This document shows positions 5,707 to 10,537 of a DNA stretch of 10,537 nucleotides, in pieces (positions within the stretch are counted from its first letter, which is position 1; every line of letters begins with the position of its first letter). The notes under the pieces were generated by a model. That model was not told the origin of the DNA, ran no database searches, and saw nothing but the letters and a program-made list of their open reading frames with translations. This DNA comes from Alphaproteobacteria bacterium. GTDB lineage: Bacteria > Pseudomonadota > Alphaproteobacteria > Micavibrionales > CSBR16-224. The stretch lies in assembly GCA_007116755.1 (NCBI GenBank), contig SKHU01000023.1, forward strand, positions 1-10,537, read 5' to 3'. The position numbers and the translations under genes were made by a program.

Positions 5707-6978
5707 CTAAAAAATCTTCCAGCCCAGCCAGATCAGACAAAAGACAACAAGAAACGCAAACCCCGCATAAGACAGCATCCGCAGGGCGCGGGCGGGGCGG
5801 TGTTCTTCCGGCATATATGCGCCGGTAATCAGTTTCAGATTCAGGAAGGCGATGACCGGCGCGGCCAGAAATGAAACAGTGGTGGCGAAATCAATCAGCC
5901 CCGTGAAGCTTTTTCCGAAAAAATGGATAACCGCCAGCGCCCCGCCACAAACCAGCAGCACGGCCGCGCTGTAAAGAAGGCGGTGATGCGGCGCGGCATC
6001 GGTTTTCTCCTCCCCCTCCGCATAGATTTCCAGCAACGCGCGCAAGGCGCGCGGATAGGCATCCGTTACTGCCAGTGTTGTCGAAAACATCGTTGTCAGC
6101 GCCGCAACGGCAATCACGGGACGCGCCCATTCCCCCAGAGATTCCGTGTAAAGATTGACCAGCATCGCCGAAAACGCAACGGCGGATTCCGGCAGCGCCT
6201 CGCCGCTACCGAACATGATCAGCGCCCCCAACAGCAGAAACAGCGCCGCCACCACCGTTGCACCGATATAGCCGATGCGAAAATCCAGTAGCGCATGGGC
6301 AACAGAGGGCATTTGCTCTGTCTGTTTTGCGCGTTCCAGTGTCCAGAGCGAATGCCATGCCGCCACATCCAGCGGGATCGGCATCCAGCCGAGCAGCGCC
6401 AGCAAAAACGCGAAACCGCCCGCCGTCCAGACCGCCCCCCAGCCTGTAAACGGGTTCAGCGCCGCCCAGTCGGGATGCGACCAGAAGGCCAGAATTACAG
6501 CCGCCAGTGTCGAAACCGCCAGCACCGCCATAATGATTTTCATGGCAAAATCCAGCAGGCGGTAGCGCCCCAGCGCCAGTACAGCGGCGCAGCACAGCAG
6601 CACGGCAAAGGATAAAAGCGTAATCGATGCCTCCAGACCGAAGACGAATCCGGCCAGCCCTGCGGTGACAATCGTCACCCCCGCCTGAATAATCAGCATC
6701 GTGCCCAGCGTGATCAGTGTGAAAATGCCCAGCGCCCAACGTCCCAGACGGCGATAGCCGCGCAGCAGGCTTTCTCCCGTCGCCGCCGCATAGCGCGGCC
6801 CGGCTTCAATAAAAGGATATTTCAGCACACAGGCCAGAATAACAATCCCAAGCAGCGCCAGACCGTATTCCGCCCCCGCGCGCGTCGCCTGAATCAGATG
6901 CGACACGCCGACCGCCGCGCCGGCCATCAGAATACCGGGGCCGAGCGCCGCCCAAAAAGATTTTTTCTGAAAGCCCAT
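5707..6978 (-). CDS. Divergent Nramp-fold transporter lacking the canonical metal site
   Basis: This is a 423-residue inner-membrane protein with about eleven hydrophobic helices, of the Nramp/MntH superfamily (COG1914-like). The helix-1 segment GPGILMAGAAVGVSH followed by AGAEYG (residues 13-39) aligns without gaps to the Nramp signature. The metal-binding Asp-Pro-Gly-Asn is replaced by Gly-Val-Ser-His (24-27). In helix 6 the Met-Pro pair is kept (199-200), but the usual following His is Ile. The family normally co-transports Mn2+ or Fe2+ with protons. Loss of the coordinating Asp and Asn argues that this branch carries something else or binds metal differently. The start at 6978 has no strong ribosome binding site, but it includes all of helix 1. 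The gene is divergent from the phosphate transporter and 93 bp upstream of the metallopeptidase gene. Confidence 0.82.
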   Translation of the reverse strand: MGFQKKSFWAALGPGILMAGAAVGVSHLIQATRAGAEYGLALLGIVILACVLKYPFIEAGPRYAAATGESLLRGYRRLGRWALGIFTLITLGTMLIIQAGVTIVTAGLAGFVFGLEASITLLSFAVLLCCAAVLALGRYRLLDFAMKIIMAVLAVSTLAAVILAFWSHPDWAALNPFTGWGAVWTAGGFAFLLALLGWMPIPLDVAAWHSLWTLERAKQTEQMPSVAHALLDFRIGYIGATVVAALFLLLGALIMFGSGEALPESAVAFSAMLVNLYTESLGEWARPVIAVAALTTMFSTTLAVTDAYPRALRALLEIYAEGEEKTDAAPHHRLLYSAAVLLVCGGALAVIHFFGKSFTGLIDFATTVSFLAAPVIAFLNLKLITGAYMPEEHRPARALRMLSYAGFAFLVVFCLIWLGWKIF

Positions 6979-6998
6979 CTGTTCTGTTGCTGTTGCTT

Positions 6999-7027
6999 TT
7001 GTTTCTGCCGTAACAATCTTTTATGAT
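6999..7027 (+). promoter_or_regulatory. Promoter of the Na/Pi cotransporter gene
   Basis: TTGTTT (6999-7004) and TATGAT (7022-7027) are separated by 17 bp, the optimal sigma70 spacing. Transcription would start near 7034, giving a leader of about 90 nt before the start codon at 7125. Confidence 0.55.
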
Positions 7028-7050
7028 TTTCAGCTTAAAATCAATGACAA
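7021..7050 (-). promoter_or_regulatory. Candidate promoter of the Nramp-like gene
   Basis: On the minus strand, TTGTCA (plus 7045-7050) is followed after 18 bp by TCATAA (plus 7021-7026). Transcription would start near 7014, about 36 nt before the ATG. Its -10 overlaps the -10 of the oppositely oriented phosphate-transporter promoter, so the two would compete for polymerase. Confidence 0.4.
7025..7042. promoter_or_regulatory. 18-bp palindrome, candidate operator shared by divergent genes
   Basis: GATTTTCAGCTTAAAATC is palindromic at 16 of 18 positions. It overlaps the -10 and start point of the phosphate-transporter promoter and fills the spacer of the opposing Nramp-like promoter. This is a typical place for a dimeric repressor of both genes. 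It does not match the Pho box or Fur consensus as known to me, so the regulator is unknown. Confidence 0.4.
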
Positions 7051-7094
7051 ACCCGCCTTGCCACGACTGCGGGGTTTTGATAATTTCTTTTTTT
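7048..7094 (+). other. Leader hairpin followed by a T-run, possible attenuator
   Basis: In the leader of the phosphate-transporter transcript, AAACCCGC (7049-7056) can pair with GCGGGGTTT (7069-7077) with one bulged G. Nine bases after the stem comes a run of seven T (7088-7094). The distance from stem to T-run is longer than in classical terminators, so attenuation is only a possibility. Confidence 0.25.
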
Positions 7095-7101
7095 GTTTTC
7101 G

Positions 7102-7129
7102 GGTTAAAAAATGACGTTTAAAAAATGAC
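7102..7129 (+). repeat. 14-bp tandem duplication over the start codon
   Basis: GGTTAAAAAATGAC (7102-7115) is followed directly by GTTTAAAAAATGAC (7116-7129), matching at 13 of 14 positions. Each copy carries an ATG. The first opens a five-codon frame (MTFKK, 7111-7128) whose TGA overlaps the ATG of the transporter gene at 7125 as ATGA, an arrangement compatible with translational coupling. Confidence 0.6.
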
Positions 7130-8819
7130 ATTGGCCACATTCGGACATATTCTCGGCGGCATCGGCATTTTTCTGCTGGCCGTATCGCTGCTGACGCAAG
7201 GGCTGCAGATGGCGGGCAGCGATATATTGCGCCGCGTGATGGTGCGCTGGACGAAAACGCCGTTTCACAGCATCGGCCTCGGCCTGTCGGCAACAGCGCT
7301 GCTGCAATCCTCCAGCGCGGCGACAGTGATTATCCTCGGCCTTGTCAATGCCGGAATTCTGCCGCTGGGTCATGCGATCTGGATGATTATGGGCAGCAAT
7401 ATCGGCACGACGCTGACGGGCTGGCTGGTCAGTACCGTCGGGCTGGATTTCGACATCAAAGCCTTCGCCCTGCCCTTTATCGGGATCGGCATGATGATGC
7501 GGCTTTTCCTGAAATCGCCGGGATATACGGCGGCGGGGCTGGCGCTGACCGGTTTCGGCCTGTTTTTTCTGGGGATTGATATTCTCAAAGATGCGTTCAG
7601 CTTCTATGCGGAAAATATCGGCGTGGACGGCACGGCAGATATGGACGGTTTCCGCAGCCTTGTCACGCTGCTGCTGATCGGCTGCGCCGCAACAATTCTG
7701 ACGCAATCCTCCAGCGCGGCAACAGCGCTGATCCTGACGGGAACCGCAGGCGGGCTGATCACGCTGGAAGGCGGTGCGGCAATGATTATCGGTGCTAATA
7801 TGGGCACGAGTTTCAAAGCGATTCTGATTGTGATCGGCGCAGCGCCGAATGCGCGCCGCGCGGCGGCGGCGCATGTCATGTTCAACCTGCTGACGGCGGC
7901 GGTGGCGCTGGCGATTCTGCCTCTGCTGCTGACGGCGATTGCAGGGATCGAGCGTCTTCTGGATATCGAGGCAACGGATATGGTCAGTCTGGCGCTGTTC
8001 CATACACTGTTCAACATTATGGGCGTTTTGCTGATTTCTCCTTTCGTGCCGATGATGACGCGGTTTTTGGAAAAACGTTTCGTCAGTGCGGAGGAAGAAG
8101 ACGGGCGGCCGCATTATCTGGACGACACCACACTGGAAATACCGGCAATGGCGCTGGATGCGCTGCTGCGCGAGTTGAAACGGCTGCAGCATATCGCCGC
8201 CCGTGTGACGCTGAACGCCGTCACGGCAGAGGACGACAAAACACGCAAGACAAAAGCCGCGGAAGATGCGGCGCGTTACCGCGAATCCCTGTCCGGCCTG
8301 TCCGGACGTATCAATAATTTTGCCGATGCGCTGGCCAAAACGCAGCTTTCCGAGGATACATCCAACCGTCTGCAATACGCTTTGCGCATCAACCGCTATC
8401 TGCACGAATTTGTGCGGCTGTCGGGATCGCTGGCCGATGTTGCGGCGTTTATCCGTTCTTCAAAGCTTTCCCCTGCGCTGACGCGCGACTCGCAAAAATA
8501 TCTCGACCGTTGCATCCGCACATTGCGTCTTTTGGCGGATGAAAAACCCCTGCCGAAAACCGCGCTGGCCCTGCTGAAAAAAGATTACGGCAAAATGAAA
8601 GATTCGCTGCTGCGCGGCGGCGTGCGCAAGGCAATTTCCGTCAATGCCCTGTCACATTATCTCGACAGTCTCAGCCTGACGCGGCGCATGATGGAACAGG
8701 GAATCAAGGCGCGGCTGTATCTGCTGATGCTGGAGGAAGGCGGCGAGCCGCCCGCATCGGCCGATGCGCATGAAGAAGATCACGATATTGAAGACGGCGC
8801 TCTGCCCGCATCACAATAA
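7125..8819 (+). CDS. Na/Pi-cotransporter family protein with PhoU-like C-terminal domain
   Basis: This is a 564-residue inner-membrane protein of the NptA/PNaS (SLC34-like) family, which moves phosphate with sodium. Residues 1-315 contain the membrane part with the duplicated family signature: QSSSAAT at 61-67 followed by GSNIGTT (90-96), and QSSSAAT again at 194-200 followed by GANMGTS (223-229). Residues 335-535 are soluble and helical, and resemble the PhoU-like domain commonly attached to bacterial members. The tail is acidic (EEDHDIEDG). The start at 7125 gives the usual N-terminus (LGGIGIFLLAV) but has no Shine-Dalgarno sequence of its own; coupling to the overlapping MTFKK minigene may help. 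The family includes members that import and members thought to export phosphate, and direction cannot be decided here. There is no neighbouring pho operon. Confidence 0.9.
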   Translation: MTLATFGHILGGIGIFLLAVSLLTQGLQMAGSDILRRVMVRWTKTPFHSIGLGLSATALLQSSSAATVIILGLVNAGILPLGHAIWMIMGSNIGTTLTGWLVSTVGLDFDIKAFALPFIGIGMMMRLFLKSPGYTAAGLALTGFGLFFLGIDILKDAFSFYAENIGVDGTADMDGFRSLVTLLLIGCAATILTQSSSAATALILTGTAGGLITLEGGAAMIIGANMGTSFKAILIVIGAAPNARRAAAAHVMFNLLTAAVALAILPLLLTAIAGIERLLDIEATDMVSLALFHTLFNIMGVLLISPFVPMMTRFLEKRFVSAEEEDGRPHYLDDTTLEIPAMALDALLRELKRLQHIAARVTLNAVTAEDDKTRKTKAAEDAARYRESLSGLSGRINNFADALAKTQLSEDTSNRLQYALRINRYLHEFVRLSGSLADVAAFIRSSKLSPALTRDSQKYLDRCIRTLRLLADEKPLPKTALALLKKDYGKMKDSLLRGGVRKAISVNALSHYLDSLSLTRRMMEQGIKARLYLLMLEEGGEPPASADAHEEDHDIEDGALPASQ

Positions 8820-8852
8820 AACAGCCGCCTCTTTTTAAAAGGCGGCCGTTTT
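8818..8852. terminator. Bidirectional terminator between convergent genes
   Basis: GCCGCCT (8824-8830) pairs with AGGCGGC (8840-8846). The stem is extended by AAAAC (8818-8822) and GTTTT (8848-8852) across one A-C mismatch. Because the flanks are A4 on one side and T4 on the other, the hairpin serves both strands: the end of the phosphate transporter and the end of the DUF2336 gene. Its left arm overlaps the transporter stop codon. Confidence 0.75.
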
Positions 8853-8883
8853 ACTCGTGCAACAAATCCTTCATATTCAGCTT

Positions 8884-10029
8884 TTACGCTGTTTCACCTG
8901 CTGCCAATTCGTTTTCTGATTCTGCAAATGTCTTTTTCCAGCTATTGACGACTTTCCTGGCATCCTCGACGGGAAGATTATCAAAGAAGCCGATGATCTT
9001 TAAAAGATTGCTTTGATCCACATTCGTCCCTTGCGAGTGTACAGGGCCGCTTAACAGATACAGCGTCGCAAATTCGGATTTGACGATCCCCAGCGCCCGG
9101 CAGACAATTGCAAAGGCTTTTACCGGATCGCGTTCGATCATTTTTTTCAAGACCTCCGGCTCTGCGCCGATCCATGCGCCGAGCAGCGCGACAAAAAACG
9201 GCATCTGGCCGCGCCGCAGGGTTCTGGTCAAAAGCCCTGTGGTAATCTCCTCGCGTTCGGCGAAAGATGTTGCAAGATTGCGCATTTCCTCCGTCACATC
9301 CCACGGTTTGTGGCGGCCGTTATGCAGCTCTTCCAGCAGCCCTTCCAGCGTTTTGTCGAGAAGGTCGCGGTCAATATTATACGCATCAAGAATTTCACGC
9401 CGCAGATTCTGCGACACAAACAGATAAAGACTAAGCGCGATTTCGTTGCTGACCTCCGGCCGCCGCATCAGCGGCATATGCAGCTTTCGCGAGCGCAATG
9501 CGATATAGGAGAGATCGCGCATATTCTCCGCCGACAGCGTCGCGGTCAGATTATCGACCAGCGTCACGGCGGTCTCGATATCGCCGGTTTCGATCAGCGA
9601 GGCCGCAACATAAGAGCTGATATTTTCCCGCCGCGCAATCGTGCGCCAATGCTGCGGCCCTTTATCCTGCACCAGCGCCTCCAGATCAAGATCGCTCAAG
9701 GATTTATTTTTCAAAAGCACATGCGCGGCGACGGCGATTTCATCATGCGCCAGACGCAGCACCAGATCCAGCGGCACATTCTCCTGCAGCGACAGCCGCT
9801 CGGACAGGGCAACGCGTAAATCCAGTTCCGCCTGCTGCAGCAAAAGCAGCAGCACGTCATTGGCGATCTGGCGCTCGATATCGCTCAGCTCCGCGTCATT
9901 ATAAATTTCCGCGATTTCCCGTGTCAGCAGGGCGGAGGATTCTTCATCTTTTGCCCGTGCGTATCCCAGCAGGCGCTTTGCATCCACTTTTGGTTCTTTC
10001 TGTTTTTTTTCCTGCAAAACGATGTCCAT
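8884..10029 (-). CDS. DUF2336 domain-containing protein
   Basis: This is a 381-residue soluble protein with no signal peptide or membrane helix. It is composed almost wholly of amphipathic helices in repeated pairs, recalling HEAT-like repeats. The segment with SLQENVPLDLVLRLAHDEI and VAAHVLLKNKSLSD, and later WRTIARRENISSYVAASLIETGD, is characteristic of DUF2336 (alphaproteobacterial). The C-terminal part (RRGQMPFFVALLGAWIG, then PVKAFAIVCRALGI) continues the helical array. No catalytic motif is visible. The molecular role of the family is undefined; helical repeats suggest protein-protein binding. The start ATG at 10029 has AGGGA five bases upstream. The gene is monocistronic in this window, convergent with the phosphate transporter and divergent from the partial gene at 10385. 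Confidence 0.85.
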   Translation of the reverse strand: MDIVLQEKKQKEPKVDAKRLLGYARAKDEESSALLTREIAEIYNDAELSDIERQIANDVLLLLLQQAELDLRVALSERLSLQENVPLDLVLRLAHDEIAVAAHVLLKNKSLSDLDLEALVQDKGPQHWRTIARRENISSYVAASLIETGDIETAVTLVDNLTATLSAENMRDLSYIALRSRKLHMPLMRRPEVSNEIALSLYLFVSQNLRREILDAYNIDRDLLDKTLEGLLEELHNGRHKPWDVTEEMRNLATSFAEREEITTGLLTRTLRRGQMPFFVALLGAWIGAEPEVLKKMIERDPVKAFAIVCRALGIVKSEFATLYLLSGPVHSQGTNVDQSNLLKIIGFFDNLPVEDARKVVNSWKKTFAESENELAAGETA

Positions 10030-10056
10030 TCTGTTTCCCTGTATGGTGGTTTTATT

Positions 10057-10086
10057 ATTTTATTTTTTTTGTTTTCCCCTTATCAA
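10057..10086 (-). promoter_or_regulatory. Promoter of the DUF2336 gene
   Basis: On the minus strand, TTGATA (plus 10081-10086) is followed after 18 bp by TAAAAT (plus 10057-10062). Transcription would start near 10050, some 20 nt before the ATG, leaving room for the AGGGA ribosome binding site. The spacer contains a run of eight A. Confidence 0.5.
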
Positions 10087-10211
10087 GGCACACTTTGTTC
10101 CGATACATTCCGGTACACCCGCAACGGCAGATTCTCCCGCACCGCAGCAGATTCGCAAAGCCTTAAGGATTACAGCTTTCCCATCTTAACCCTGATTATA
10201 CATAATGTGCT

Positions 10212-10226
10212 TTAAATTAACATTAA
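10212..10226. promoter_or_regulatory. Candidate CtrA binding site
   Basis: TTAA-ATTAACA-TTAA fits the CtrA consensus TTAA-N7-TTAA. It lies between the divergent DUF2336 gene and the partial gene. The tract contains four overlapping or nearby TTAA words, which raises the odds of a chance match. Confidence 0.3.
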
Positions 10227-10384
10227 ACTTTAATTGTATTTGTCTAAAATTTTATCAATCAGGGCAAAGTGGCGCAGCAAAACCTGCAGCATTGCCCATA
10301 TCATCGAGCATTTTTGGATTGTGCATAAGAGCGTTTTGCTTACAATATGAATGTATCGTTTTATATTATATTAACGGGAGCGGA

Positions 10385-10537
10385 ATGACTGTTGTGAAAA
10401 CTTTAGGTGTAAAAACAGGGGCTTTATCTCTTCTGGTCATTGCGGCCGGAATTTATGCGCTTTATAAAATTTTTATAGCGCCGCTCGCGTTTTTTCTGCC
10501 GGCAGAACCCGATTTACAGTGTTTCGGGGAAGAAGTG
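10385..10537 (+). CDS. N-terminus of a membrane-anchored protein of unknown function (partial)
   Basis: The first 51 codons of a gene run past the window edge without a stop. GGGAG (10376-10380) lies four bases before the ATG, a good ribosome binding site. The peptide begins MTVVKTLGVKTG. A hydrophobic segment of about 20 residues (LSLLVIAAGIYALYKIFIAP, roughly residues 14-33) follows, then FFLPAEPDLQCFGEEV. The short basic N-terminus and the following acidic region suggest a single N-terminal membrane anchor or uncleaved signal with the bulk outside the cytoplasm. No family was recognised from this fragment. Confidence 0.65.
   Translation, partial: MTVVKTLGVKTGALSLLVIAAGIYALYKIFIAPLAFFLPAEPDLQCFGEEV

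Larger units (their letters stand above)
10030..10384. other. 355-bp AT-rich intergenic region between divergent genes
   Basis: No coding frame with a ribosome binding site was found. The left third carries the DUF2336 promoter. Between 10186 and 10236 lies an AT-rich tract with several TTAA tetranucleotides, including one TTAA-N7-TTAA pair (10212-10226), a half-site TTAACCCT (10186-10193) and the palindrome ATTAAACTTTAAT (10222-10234). The right end carries weak promoter-like hexamers for the plus-strand gene (TTGCTT at 10336, TTACAA at 10340, TATATT/TATTAT at 10362-10369). None is at ideal spacing with enough leader. Confidence 0.55.

Noticed and set aside
7104..8405. Long minus-strand open frame (433 codons) opposite the Na/Pi transporter
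   Set aside because: It is rich in Arg, Gln and His with low-complexity composition, has no family features, and mirrors a well-supported transporter on the other strand.
1..10537. CRISPR array, tRNA, rRNA, insertion sequence or prophage genes
   Set aside because: No regularly spaced repeats, no cloverleaf or rRNA-like sequence and no transposase or phage protein was recognised on either strand.

Overview
The window reads as a chromosomal segment of a free-living alphaproteobacterium. The evidence is a DUF2336 protein (a family largely confined to Alphaproteobacteria), an alphaproteobacterial-style XRE regulator, an Atm1-type ABC exporter, a 16-stranded-type porin ending in phenylalanine, and two sequences matching the CtrA consensus TTAA-N7-TTAA. 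Coding DNA is moderately GC-rich and the intergenic regions are AT-rich. A Rhodospirillales- or Micavibrio-like lineage is a guess only. No phage, transposase, CRISPR array, tRNA or rRNA was recognised.

Layout: a minus-strand outer-membrane porin (104-1336) has its own terminator (29-54) and a strong promoter (1429-1456). A 406-bp gap follows, holding that promoter, a bulged hairpin and a small palindrome. Then comes a plus-strand XRE-family regulator (1743-2135), convergent with a minus-strand Atm1-type ABC half-transporter (2232-4031). Upstream of it, 4127-4259 carries nested inverted repeats resembling a dispersed palindromic element. Two more minus-strand genes follow: a putative zinc-metallopeptidase lipoprotein with a histidine-rich C-terminal tail (4261-5613, probable TTG start), and a divergent Nramp-fold transporter (5707-6978).

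The Nramp-like gene is divergent from a plus-strand Na/Pi-cotransporter (NptA/PNaS) with a C-terminal PhoU-like domain (7125-8819). Their predicted promoters overlap face to face on a near-perfect 18-bp palindrome. A bidirectional terminator (8818-8852) separates the cotransporter from a convergent DUF2336 protein (8884-10029). After a 355-bp AT-rich gap, a plus-strand gene with an N-terminal membrane segment begins at 10385 and runs off the window.

Nearly every gene is predicted to act in the envelope (porin, exporter, lipoprotein, two ion transporters). Atm1, the histidine-tailed metallopeptidase and the Nramp-like protein lie consecutively on one strand, each with a plausible promoter of its own, so a shared role in metal handling is possible but not shown. 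No clear new multi-gene system is visible. The most unusual items are the Nramp-like protein lacking the canonical metal-binding residues, the histidine-tailed lipoprotein, the nested inverted-repeat element, and the duplicated start site of the phosphate transporter.
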